Assembly (NCBI RefSeq): GCF_047663525.1
Contig: NC_092603.1
Location: 2,128,001-2,192,000, forward strand
Length of the DNA stretch: 64,000 nt
Direction of reading: 5' to 3'
DNA from: Anas platyrhynchos
Taxonomy: Eukaryota > Chordata > Aves > Anseriformes > Anatidae
A program made the position numbers and the translations under genes. Each line of letters opens with the position of its first letter. The stretch's first letter is position 1. Positions 38,243 through 49,191 of this stretch are shown here, in pieces. The notes under the pieces are model-generated. The model worked only from the letters and a program-made list of their open reading frames with translations. It was not told the DNA's origin and did not search any database.

Positions 38243-39335
38243 ATCACAGAGTCACAGAATTTCTAGATTGGAAGACACCTCAAGATCATCGAGTCCAACC
38301 TCTGACCTAACGCTAACAGTCCCCACTAAACCATATCCCTAAGCTCTACATCTAAACGTCTTTTAAAGACTTCCAGGGATGGTGACTCCACCACTTCCCT
38401 GGGCAGCCTGTTCCAATGTCTAACAACGCTCTCAGTAAAGAAGTTCTTCCTAACATCTAACCAAAAACTCCCCTGACGCAACTTAAGCCCATTCCCCCTG
38501 GTCCTGTCACCAGGCACATGGGAGAACAGACCATCCCCCACCTCACTTCAGCATCCATTAAGTTACCTGTGGATTGCGATAAGGTCGCCCCTGAGCCTCC
38601 TTTTCTCCAGGCTGAACAAGCCCAGCTCCTTCAGCCGCTCCTCGTAGGACTTGTTCTCCAGGCCCCTCACCAGCTTCGTCGCCCTTCTCTGGACCCGCTC
38701 AAGCACCTCAATGTCTTCTTGTAGCGAGGGGCCCAAAACTGAACACAGTACTCGAGGTGCGGCCTCACCAGAGCCGAGTCCAGGGGGACGATCACCTCCC
38801 TAGCCCTGCTGGCCACTCTGTTTCTGATACAAGGCAGGATGCCGTTGGCCTTCTTGGCCACCTGAGCACACTGCTGGCTCATATTCAGCCGACTGTCCAC
38901 CATCACTCCCAGGTCCTTCTCTGCCTGGCAGCTCTCCAACCATTCCTCTCCCAGCCTGTAGCTCTGCTTGGGGTTATTGCGCCCCAGGTGCAGGACCTGG
39001 CACTTGGCCTTGTTGAACTTCATGCAGTTGACCTCAGCCCATCGGTGCAGCCTATCCAGATCCTCCTGCAGAGCTTTCCTACCCTCGAGCAGATCGACAC
39101 ACGCGCATAGCTTGGTGTCATCTGCAAACTTACTGAGGGTGCACTCAATGCCCTCGTCCAGATCATCGATGAAGATATTAAAGAGGACCGGCCCCAGCAC
39201 CAAGCCCTGGGGGACGCCACTAGTGACCGGCCTCCAACTGGATTTGACTCCATTCACCACGACTCTTTGGGCCCGGCTATCCAGCCAGTTTTTAACCCAA
39301 CAAAGCGTGCGCCAGTCCAAGCCACGAGCAGCCAG
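38243..39335 (-). mobile_element. Antisense CR1, spacer between genes 3 and 4
   Basis: The minus strand encodes [20 protein letters not shown] to [17 protein letters not shown] (217 codons) and, after a frame change, the C-terminal piece [20 protein letters not shown]. Confidence 0.85.
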
Positions 39336-39344
39336 TTTCTTGAG

Positions 39345-40167
39345 TTATGGGCAGGTCTCAAAGGGTCGTGAGAAACAGAGCTGCTTCAGGCTGGCGGATG
39401 GTCACTAGTGGGGTCCCCTCAGGCTCCATTTTAGGGCCAGTCCTCTTCAATGTCTTTATAAACCATGTGGATATAGGACTAGAAGGTGTTTGGAGCAAAT
39501 TTGCCGATAACACCAAACTTGGAGGAGTTGTGGATTCGGCTGAGGGTGGGAAGGCCTTGCGGAGGGATCTGGACAGATGGGAGAGCTGGGAGATCACCAA
39601 CTGCATGCAGTTTAACAAGAGCAAGGCCACTGCGGCCTCACCTCAAGCACTGTGTGCTGTTCTGGGCACAACGGTACAAAAAGGATGTAAATCTGTTGGA
39701 GAGTGTCCAGAGAAGGGCCACAAAGACGGTGAAGGGCCTAGAGGGGAAAACGAATGAGGAGCGGCTGAGGGAACAGGGCCTGTTCAGCCTGGAGAAGAGG
39801 AGGATGAGGGGGGACATCATCATGGTCTACAATTTCCTCACAAGGGGGAGTGATGGGGCAGGAGCTGATATGTTCCTCTTAATTACCAGTGATAGGACCT
39901 GAGGGAATGGTGTCAAGCTGAGGCAGGGGAGGTTCAGGCTGGCCATCAGGAAGAGATTCTTCACTGAGAGGGTGGTCGCACACTGGAACAGGTTCCCCAA
40001 GGAAGAAGTCACTGCACTAAGCCTGCCTAAATTTAAGAAACCTTTGGACTGTGCGCTTAGTCACAAGGTCTGAATTTTTGGGTACTCCTGTGCGGTGCCA
40101 GGAGCTGGACTCGATGATCCTCCTGGGTCCCTTCCAACTCGGGATATTCCATCAGTCTATGATTCTG
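39345..40167 (+). mobile_element. Sense CR1, RT end and 3' end, before gene 4
   Basis: Encodes [38 protein letters not shown] and [19 protein letters not shown] and ends at the CR1 tail. Confidence 0.82.
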
Positions 40168-40373
40168 TTCCCCCGGGGCTCGGCCTCCTTGAGGTTTCCC
40201 ACAACAAAGTGACCGGTGCTGTGGGCTGGGTGCCCGTGTCCCTTGCTGCTCCTCTCCTGTCCCGGGGCACTGGGACCCCACACCCCCACCAGTGCCTCTT
40301 GGTGCCCCCTGGGGGGTCGAAACCCCCTTCCCTCCCGGTTCTTGAGGTTCCTCCTCCAACACCTTTGTAGCTC

Positions 40374-40456
40374 GGGACAAGTGTCAGAGGGTGCCCTCTG
40401 GGGTCAGGTTCTGCCTGGTGACGGGTGATGCTGCGCAGCCCCGCTGCTCACTGGTT
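40374..40456 (+). promoter_or_regulatory. S-X-Y promoter of class II B gene 4
   Basis: GGGACAAGTG at 40374, CCTGGTGACGGGTGATGCTG at 40414 and CACTGGTT at 40449. Confidence 0.75.
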
Positions 40457-40540
40457 GTAACTGGGACGCCCAGTGCCAGCACTGGGTGGAGTCTTGCCTT
40501 GCCTGGGGTCCCGGCACCCCTCATCCTGTGCCCAGCAGCC

Positions 40541-42284
40541 ATGGGGAGCGGCCGCATCCTGGGAGCTGGGGCTGTGCTGGTGGCACTGGTGGTGCTGGGA
40601 GCCCGCCCGGCTGGAGGCAAGGAGACCAAGGGTGAGCTCAGCCCCACGCCGTGGGGCAGGATCCCACGTGTGGCTGCTGGGGGGGAGGTGGGATGGGGGT
40701 GGTCCTCAGCCCTGGCACCTCCACATGGGGTGTGGGCATCCGCAGCCACTGCCTCGGCCTCTGCCCTGGAAGCCTGGGAGCAGACGGCTTTGGGAGGGCT
40801 CAGTGAGTTTGGAGGTGCTGCCCCCACTGTGGGGCTCTGTTGCGTCCTGGCTCCCTCCTCTGGGCTCCTTCCCTGTGTTCCCCCCATCTCTTGCCCCCAG
40901 GACCCTCCCTGGGAGCCCCTTGGCCTCTTCCCATCCCCAGCACGCGGGGCTCCAAGGACTCAGGGTCACGGCGTCGGTGTCAGAGTGGCTGGGAGGGGAA
41001 TGGGGATGGGGAGGGGGCTCCAGTGCGTCTGCTGGGGGCTGAGGGCCTGGAAAGGGGGAGCAGGACCCCCTAACCTGCCCTGCCCATACAGGGTTCTTCC
41101 ACTTAACGTCGGTGCATGAGTGTCACTACCTCAACGGCACTGAGCAGGTGAGATACCTGTACAGACACATCTACAACCAGCAGCAGAGAGCGCACTATGA
41201 CAGCGACGTGGGGCATTATGTGGCTGACACGGAACTGGGCAAGCCTACAGCTGACTACTGGAACAGTCAGCCCGAAATAATGGAGCAGAGACGGGCTGCA
41301 GTAGACAACTGCCGGCACAACTACATTATGGCCTCTTTCACCGTGGACAGGAGAGGTGCGTGGACACGAGCCCAGGGCTGCTGCACCCTAGGGGCCAGGC
41401 ACATCCTGGGGGGGCAGCGCATCCATCCCCGTCCCGCCTGGGGCAGCGGTGCAGGTGAGCGCTGGGCTCTCGCCGCCCGCGCCCAGCTCTCTCCCTCTCC
41501 CCGCAGTTGAGCCCAAGGTGAGGGTCTCTCCCATGCAGTCGAGCTCGCTGCCCCAGACCGACAGGCTGGCGTGCTACGTGACGGGCTTCTACCCCGCCGA
41601 GATCCAGGTGAAGTGGTTCAAGAACGGCCAGGAGGAGACGAAGCACGTGGTGTCCACGGACGTGATCCAGAACGGGGACTGGACCTACCAGGTGCTGGTG
41701 ATGCTGGAAAGCACCCCGCAGCACGGGGACACCTACGAGTGCCACGTGCAGCACGCCAGCCTGAAAAGCCCCATCACCTATGAATGGGGTAAGGCCCTGG
41801 CCAATGCCTCCCGAGGGTCCCGAGCCCCCAGCCTGCTGCAGGAGGGGAGCGGGAGCACGGCCCCGGGCCTGAGCCCCCGCTCCTGTCCCCGCAGTGCTCC
41901 CAGCAGATGCCACCAGGGGCAAGATGCTGACGGGCGTCGGGGGCTTGGTGCTGGGGCTCATCTTCCTGGCGCTGGGGCTCTTCCTCTACGTGCGCAGAAA
42001 GGTGAGCGGCCGGGGCGCTGGGGGTGGCGTGGGGCTGGGGGGGCCATGGGGCACAGGACGGTGCCGCTGACCTGGTCTCGCTGTTTTGCAGGGCGCATCG
42101 CTCCCCCGGCTGCAGGTAACATCCCCCACCCGCGGCCCTGCTGCACCCTCCCCGTGCGGGCTGCTTCCCCTTGCCCCCTCCCAGCACCAGGGCAGCGTGG
42201 CCCTGGGGATTCATGGGGCACAGGGCTGGGGCGCTGCCCCCCACCCGCTGCTCACCCCCTGCTCTCTCCCCGCAGGGCTCCTGA
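40541..42284 (+). CDS. DAB: MHC class II beta chain, array gene 4
   Basis: Exons 40541-40631, 41092-41355, 41507-41788, 41895-42001, 42092-42115, 42276-42284; 258 aa. Exon 2 is 264 nt, two codons shorter than the 270-nt form: beta-1 reads [59 protein letters not shown] and [16 protein letters not shown]. Cysteines, glycan site and Trp are present. The C-terminal beta-1 block MASFTVDRR is shared only with gene 5, pointing to gene conversion or common descent. Introns 1 and 2 are also shorter than in the other units. Beta-2 is the standard form. Looks functional. Confidence 0.91.
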
Positions 42285-42574
42285 AGCAGCTCCGGCTCCT
42301 GCACCTCGGCTCCTCCGTGCCCAGCACCGCCTCTGCCCCGTGCTCACCCGGCTCCTGCCCTCGACACCCGGTCCCGCAGCCCCACAGCCCTCTGCTGCTC
42401 CCTGGAGTCGTCCCCTGCCTTGATCCGTTCCCAGCCCGGCTGTTTCTGGGGACACGTGCCCGTGTCGTTCCTGCCCCATTCACTCCCCCACGCACACACA
42501 TATAGGGTTGGGTTGAGACCTGTTGCCCCCGTGGCTCTTGGCCTCCTTGAGCCCTGTTACGGGCAGGCCTCAAA

Positions 42575-42785
42575 GGGTTGTAGGAAATGGGGCCACATCA
42601 GGCTGGTGGATGGTCAGTAGTGGGTGCCCCTCAGGCTCCATTTTAGGGCCAGTCCTCTTCAACGTCTTTATAAACCATGTGGATGTAGGACTAGAAGGTG
42701 TTTGGAGCAAATTTGCCGTTGACACCAAACTTGGAGGAGTTGTGGACTCGGCTGAGGGTGGGAAGGCCTTGGGAAAGGCCTTGCT
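42575..42785 (+). mobile_element. Short sense CR1 RT fragment after gene 4
   Basis: Encodes [20 protein letters not shown] and [20 protein letters not shown]; followed by (CA)n near 42828. Confidence 0.72.
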
Positions 42786-42872
42786 GAGGGCCCCTGCCCC
42801 ATTCATGCCCCTTTCACCCACACACACACACACACAGAGCCCCTATTCTCCTGGGGGCTCTTGAGCCCTGTT

Positions 42873-43757
42873 ATCACAGTTACAGAATTATCTAGGTCGG
42901 AAGAGACCTCAAGATCATTGAGTCCAACCTCTGACCTAATACTAACAAGTCCTCCACTAAACCATATCGCTAAGTTCAACATCTAAATGTCTTTTAAAGA
43001 CCTCCAGGGATGGTGAATCCACCACTTCCCTGGGCAGCCTGTTCCAGTGTCTAACAATCCTTTCAGTAAAGAAGTTCTTCCTAAGATCCAACCTCAAACT
43101 CCCCTGGTGCAACTTTACTCTGTTCCCCCTCGTTCGGTCACCAGGCTCGTGGGAGAACAGACCAACCCCCACCTCACTTCAGAATCCATTAAGGTTCCTG
43201 TGGATTGAGATAAGGTCGCCCCTGAGCCTCCTCTTCTCCAGGCTGAACAAGCCCAGCTCCTTCAGCCGCTCCTCGTAGGACTTGTTCTCCAGGCCCCTCA
43301 CTAGCTTCGTCGCCCTTCTCTGGACCCGCTCAAGCACCTCCATGTCCTTCTTGTAGCGAGGGGCCCAAAACTGAACACAGTACTCGAGGTGCGGCCTCAC
43401 CAGAGCCGAGTCCAGGGGGACGATCACCTCCCTAGCCCTGCTGGTCACACTGTTTCTGATACAAGCCAGGATGCCGTTGGCCTTCTTGGCCACCTGAGCA
43501 CACTGCTGGCTCATATTCAGCCGACTGTCCACCATCACTCCCAGGTCCTTCTCTGCCTGGCAGCTCTCCAACCATTCCTCTCCCAGCCTGTAGCTCTGCT
43601 TGGGGTTATTGCGCCCCAGGTGCAGGACCCGGCACTTGGCCTTGTTGAACTTCATGCAGTTGACCTCAGCCCATCGGTGCAGCCTATCCAGATCCTCCTG
43701 CAGAGCTTTCCTACCCTTGAGCAGATCGACACACGCGCAGAGCTTGGTGTCATCTGC
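42873..43757 (-). mobile_element. Antisense CR1, shortened copy between genes 4 and 5
   Basis: The minus strand encodes a 198-codon RT piece ending [17 protein letters not shown] at its 5' side; compared with its sister copies the element lacks the part before DDTKLC. At 43757 it joins directly to sense CR1 sequence, so a deletion of roughly 0.7-0.75 kb removed the start of both elements in this unit. Confidence 0.85.
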
Positions 43758-44114
43758 AGTCATCCACAAAGACACTGGAGGGCCTAGAGTGGAAAAGGTA
43801 TGAGGAGCGGCTGAGGGAACAGGGCCTGTTCAGACAGGAGAAGAGGAGGATGAGGGGAGGCCTCATCGTGGTGCACAACTTCCTCACAACAGGGTGTGAA
43901 GGGGCAGGAGCTGATCTATTCCTCTTAATCACCAGTGACAGGACCCGAGGGAATGGTGTCAAGCTGAGGCAGGGGAGGTTCAGGCTGGCCATCAGGAAGA
44001 GATTCTTCACCGAGAGGGTGGTCGCACACTGGAACAGGCTTCCTGGGGAAGCTGGACTCGATGATCCTCCTGGGTTCCTTCCAACTCGGGATATTCCATC
44101 AGTCTATGATTCTG
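43758..44114 (+). mobile_element. Sense CR1 remnant before gene 5
   Basis: Only the end remains: [40 protein letters not shown] and the tail; it begins at the deletion junction and lacks a further segment near 44050. Confidence 0.78.
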
Positions 44115-44320
44115 TTCCCCCGGGGCTCGGCCTCCTTGAGGTTTCCCACAGGGAAGTGACCGGTGCTGTGGGCTGGGTGCCCGTGTCCCTTGCTGCTCCT
44201 CTCCTGTCCCGGGGCACTGGGACCCCACACCCCCACCAGTGCCTCTTGGTGCCCCCTGGGGGGTCCAAAAACCCTTACCTCCCGGTTCTTGAGGTTCCTC
44301 CTCCAACACCTTTGTAGCTC

Positions 44321-44403
44321 GGGACAAGTGTCAGAGGGTGCCCTCTGGGGTCAGGTTCTGCCTGGTGACGGGTGATGCTGCGCAGCCCTGCTGCTCACTG
44401 GTT
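44321..44403 (+). promoter_or_regulatory. S-X-Y promoter of class II B gene 5
   Basis: GGGACAAGTG at 44321, CCTGGTGACGGGTGATGCTG at 44361 and CACTGGTT at 44396. Confidence 0.75.
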
Positions 44404-44487
44404 GTAACTGGGAGGCCCAGTGCCAGCACTGGGCGGAGTCTTGCCTTGCCTGGGGTCCCGGCACCCCTCATCCTGTGCCCAGCAGCC

Positions 44488-46304
44488 ATGGGGAGCGGCC
44501 GCATCCTGGGAGCTGGGGCCGTGCTGGTGGCACTGGTGGTGCTGGGAGCCCGCCCGGCTGGAGGCGAGGAGACCAAGGGTGAGCTCAGCCCCACGCCGTG
44601 GGGCAGGATCCCACGTGTGGCTGCTGGGAGGGAGGTGGGTTGGGGGGGGGGTCCTCAGCCCTGGCACCACCACGCGGGGTGTGGGCATCCACAGCCACTG
44701 CCTCAGCCTCTGCCCTGGAAGCATGGGAGCAGAGGGCTTTGGGGGGGCTCAGGGAGCGGCGGGGGTACTGCCCCCACCCTGGGGCCCTGTTGCATCCTGG
44801 CTCCCTCCCTTGGGCTGCTTCCCTGTGCTCCCCCCATCTCTTGTCCCCTCGTGCCCCCAGAACCCTCCCCAGGAGCCCCTCGGCCTCTTCCCATCCCCAG
44901 CATGTGGGGCTCCAGGGGGTCAGGGTCACGGCATCGGTGTCACCTCGGTTTGGAGCGGAATGGGGATGGGGAGGGGGCTGGAAGGTGGGGAGGGGCCCCA
45001 GAGCATCTGCTGGGGAGCTGGGAAGGGGTAGTGGGACCCCCTAACCTGCCCTCCCCATACAGGGTTCTTCCACTACTTGACGGTGGATGAGTGTCACTAC
45101 CTCAACGGCACCGAGCAAGTGAGATACCTGTACAGGGACATCTACAACCGGCAGCAGGACGTGCACTTTGACAGCAACGTGGGGCATTTTGTGGCTGACA
45201 CGGAACTGGGCAAGCCGATAGCTGACTACTGGAACAATCAGCCCAAAATAATGGAGGACATGCGGGCTAGAGTAGACAGGTTCTGCCGATACAATTACTT
45301 TATGGCCTCTTTCACCGTGGACAGGAGAGGTGCGTGGACACGAGCCCGGGACTGGTGGGGCTGGGCGTCCTCTGCACCCTGGGGGCCAGGCACATCCCGG
45401 GGGGGCAGCGCATCCATCCCCGTCCTGCCCGGTGCCGGGGGCAGCGGTGCAGGTGAGCGCTGGGCTCTCGCCGCCCGCGCCCAGCTCTCTCCCTCTCCCC
45501 GCAGTTGAGCCCAAGGTGAGGGTCTCTCCCATGCAGTCGAGCTCGCTGCCCCAGACCGACAGGCTGGCGTGCTACGTGACGGGCTTCTACCCCGCCGAGA
45601 TCCAGGTGAAGTGGTTCAAGAACGGCCAGGAGGAGACGAAGCACGTGGTGTCCACGGACGTGATCCAGAACGGGGACTGGACCTACCAGGTGCTGGTGAT
45701 GCTGGAAAGCACCCCGCAGCACGGGGACACCTACGAGTGCCACGTGCAGCACGCCAGCCTGAAAAGCCCCATCACCTATGAATGGGGTAAGGCCCTGGCC
45801 AATGCCTCCCGAGGGTCCCGAGCCCCCAGCCTGCTGCAGGAGAGGAGCGGGAGCACGGCCCCGGGCCTGAGCCCCCGCTCCTGTCCCCGCAGTGCTCCCA
45901 GCGGATGCGGCCAGGGGCAAGATGCTGACGGGCGTCGGGGGCTTGGTGCTGGGGCTCATCTTCCTGGCGCTGGGGCTCTTCCTCTACGTGCGCAGAAAGG
46001 TGAGCGGCCGGGGTGCTGGGGGTGGCGTGGGTCTGGGGGGGCCGCGCTCTCCCCCCGCGCTGCCGCTGACCTGGTCTCACTGTGTTGCAGGGCGCATCGC
46101 TCCCCCAGCTGCAGGTAACGTCCCCCACCCGCGGCCCTGCTGCACCCTCCCCGTGCGGGCTGCTTCCCCTTGCCCCCTCCCAGCACCAGGGCAGCACCCC
46201 GGGGCCCACAGGCAGCGTGGCCCTGGGGGGCCGTGGGGCACCGGGCTGGGGCGCTGCCCCCCACCCACTGCTCACCCCCTGCTCTCTCCCCGCAGGGCTC
46301 CTGA
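44488..46304 (+). CDS. DAB: MHC class II beta chain, array gene 5
   Basis: Exons 44488-44578, 45063-45329, 45505-45786, 45893-45999, 46091-46114, 46296-46304; 259 aa. Beta-1 reads [60 protein letters not shown] and [16 protein letters not shown]. The block [11 protein letters not shown] resembles gene 1 ([11 protein letters not shown]), RYLYR and MASFTVDRR match gene 4, so the exon looks like a mosaic. The tail has Gln for Arg (ASLPQLQGS). Beta-2 and TM are standard and both cysteines are present. Looks functional. Confidence 0.92.
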
Positions 46305-46594
46305 AGCAGCTCCGGCTCCTGCGCCTCGGCTCCTCTGTGCCCAGCACCGCCTCTGCCCTGTGCTCGCCCGGCTCCTGCCCTCGAAACCCAGTCCCGCAGC
46401 CCCACAGCCCTCTGCTGCTCCCCGGGGTCGCCCCCTGCCTTGATCTGTTCCCAGCCCGGCTGTTTCTGGGGACACGTGCCCGTGTCGTTCCTGCCCCATT
46501 CACTCCCCCACGCACACACATATTGGGTTGTGTTGAGACCTGTTGCCCCCAGGGCTCTTGGCCTCTTTGAGCCCTGTTACGGGCAGGCCTCAAA

Positions 46595-46805
46595 GGGTTG
46601 TAGGAAATGGGGCCGCATCAGGCTGGCGGATGGTCAATAGTTGGGGCCCCTCAGGTTCCATTTTAGGGCCAGTCCTCTTCAATGTCTTTATAAACCATGT
46701 GGATGTAGGACTAGAAGGTGTTTGGAGCCAATTTGCTGACGACACCAAACTTGGAGGAGCTGTGGACTCGGCTGAGGATGGAAAGGCCTTGGGAAAGGCC
46801 TTGCT
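46595..46805 (+). mobile_element. Short sense CR1 RT fragment after gene 5
   Basis: Encodes [20 protein letters not shown] and [18 protein letters not shown]; same position as in the other units. Confidence 0.72.
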
Positions 46806-46890
46806 GAGGGCCCCTGCCCCATTCATGCCCCATTCACCACCCCACACACACACGGACCCCCTATTCTCCCCGGGGCTCTTGAGCCCTGTT

Positions 46891-47990
46891 ATCGCAGAGT
46901 CACAGAATTATCTAGGTCGTAAGAGACCTCAAGATCATTGAGTCCAACCTCTGACCTAATACTAACAAGTCCTCCACTAAACCATATCGCTAAGCTCTAC
47001 ATCTAAACGTCTTTTAAAGACCTCCAGGGATGGTGACTCCACCTCTTCCCTGGGCAGCCTGTTCCAGTGTCTAACAACCCTCTCAGTAAAGAAGTTCTTC
47101 CTAACATCCAACCTAAACCACCCCTGGTGCAACTTTAGCCCGTTCCCCCTCGTTCTGTCACCAGGCTCGTGGGAGAACAGACCAACCCCCACCTCACTAC
47201 AGCCTCCTTTAAGGTATCTGTAGAGAGCGATAAGGTTGCCCCTGAGCCGCCTTTTCTCCAGGCTGAACAAGCCCAGCTCCCTCAGCCGCTCCTCGTAGGA
47301 CTTGTTCTCCAGGCCCCTCACCAGCTTCGTTGCCCTTCTCTGGACCCACTCAAGCACCTCCATGTCCTTCTTGTAGCGAGGGGCCCAAAACTGAACACAG
47401 TACTCGAGGTGCGGCCTCACCAGAGCCGAGTACAGGGGGACGATCACCTCCCTAGCCCTGCTGGTCACAGTGTTTCTGATACAAGCCAGGATGCCGTTGG
47501 CCTTCTTGGCCACCTGAGCACACTGCTGGCTCATATTCAGCCGACTGTCCACCATCACTCCCAGGTCCTTCTCTGCCTGGCAGCTCTCCAACCACTCATC
47601 TCCCAGCCTGTAGCTCTGCTTGGGGTTATTGCGCCCCAGGTGCAGGACCCGGCACTTGGCCTTGTTGAACTTCATGCAGTTGACCTCAGCCCATCGGTGC
47701 AGCCTATCCAGATCCTCCTGCAGAGCTTTCCTACCCTTGAGCAGATCGACACACGCGCATAACTTGGTGTCATCTGCAAACTTACTGAGGGTGCACTCGA
47801 TCCCCTCATCCAGATCATCGATGAAGATATTAAAGAGGACCCGCCCCAGCACCAAGCCCTGGGGGACGCCACTAGTGACCGGCCTCCAACTGGATTTGAC
47901 TCCATTCACCACGACTCTTTGGGCCCGCCTATCCAGCCAGTTTTTAACCCAACAAAGCGTGCGCCCGTCCAAGCCACGAGCAGCCAGTTT
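46891..47990 (-). mobile_element. Antisense CR1 with a 331-codon uninterrupted RT frame
   Basis: The minus strand is open from 47972 to 46977 and ends in a stop: [80 protein letters not shown] to [13 protein letters not shown]. It covers the C-terminal half of CR1 ORF2 (RT palm with FADD, thumb and C-terminal region). The 5' half and endonuclease are absent, so it cannot move by itself. It is the best-preserved CR1 frame in the window. Confidence 0.88.
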
Positions 47991-47999
47991 CTTGAGTTA

Positions 48000-48819
48000 T
48001 GGGCAGGTCTGAAAGGGTCGTGAGAAACAGAGCTGCTTCAGGCTGGCGGATGGTCACTAGTGGGGTCCCCTCAGGCTCCATTTTAGGGCCAGTCCTCTTC
48101 AATGTCTTTATAAACCATGTGGATATAGGACTAGAAGGTGTTTGGAGCAAATTTGCCGATAACACCAAACTTGGAGGAGTTGTGGACTCGGCTGAGGGTG
48201 GGCAGGCCTTGCGGAGGGATCTGGACAGATGGGAGAGCTGGGCGATCAGCAACTGCATGCAGTTTAACAAGAGCAAGGCCACTGCGGCCTCACCTCAAGC
48301 ACTGTGTGCTGTTCTGGGCACCACGGTACAAAAAGGATGTAAATCTGTTGGAGAGTGTCCAGAGAAGGGCCACAAAGACGGTGAAGGGCCTAGAGGCGAA
48401 GATGTATGAGGAGAGGCAGAGGTCACTTGGCCTGTTCAGCCGGGAGAAGAGGAGGCTGAGGGGAGGCCTCATCGCGGTCTACAATTTCCTCACAAGGGGG
48501 AGTGATGGGGCAGGCATCGATCTCTTCTCTTTAGTCACCAGTGATAGGACCTGAGGGAATGGTGTCAAGCTGAGGCAGGGGAGGTTCAGGCTGGCCATCA
48601 GGAAGAGGTTATTCACCGAGAGGGTGGTCGCACACTGGAACAGGCTCCCCAGTGAAGCAGTCACCGCACCAAGCCTGTCGGAGTTCAAGAAGTGTTTGGA
48701 CTGGGCACCTAGTCACAGGGTCTTCATTTTGGGTAGACCTGTGCGGTGCCAGGAGCTGGACTCGATGATCCTCCTGGGTTCCTTCCAACTCGGGATATTC
48801 CATCAGTCTATGATTCTGT
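48000..48819 (+). mobile_element. Sense CR1, RT end and 3' end, before gene 6
   Basis: Encodes [40 protein letters not shown] and FNFLTRG-type text and ends in the CR1 tail; it differs from its sisters after 48400 ([20 protein letters not shown]), closer to the copy at 25541. Confidence 0.8.
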
Positions 48820-49024
48820 TCCCCCGGGGCTCGGCCTCCTTGAGGTTTCCCACAGGGAAGTGACCGGTGCTGTGGGCTGGGTGCCCGTGTCCCTTGCTGC
48901 TCCTCTCCTGTCCCGGGGCACTGGGACCCCACACCCCCACCAGTGCCTCTTGGTGCCCCCTGGGGGGTCCAAAAACCCTTACCTCCCGGTTCTTGAGGTT
49001 CCTCCTCCAACACCTTTGTAGCTC

Positions 49025-49107
49025 GGGACAAGTGTCAGAGGGTGCCCTCTGGGGTCAGGTTCTGCCTGGTGACGGGTGATGCTGCGCAGCCCCGCTGCTC
49101 ACTGGTT
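49025..49107 (+). promoter_or_regulatory. S-X-Y promoter of class II B gene 6
   Basis: GGGACAAGTG at 49025, CCTGGTGACGGGTGATGCTG at 49065 and CACTGGTT at 49100. Confidence 0.75.
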
Positions 49108-49191
49108 GTAACTGGGAGGCCCAGTGCCAGCACTGGGTGGAGTCTTGCCTTGCCTGGGGTCCCGGCACCCCTCATCCTGTGCCCAGCAGCC

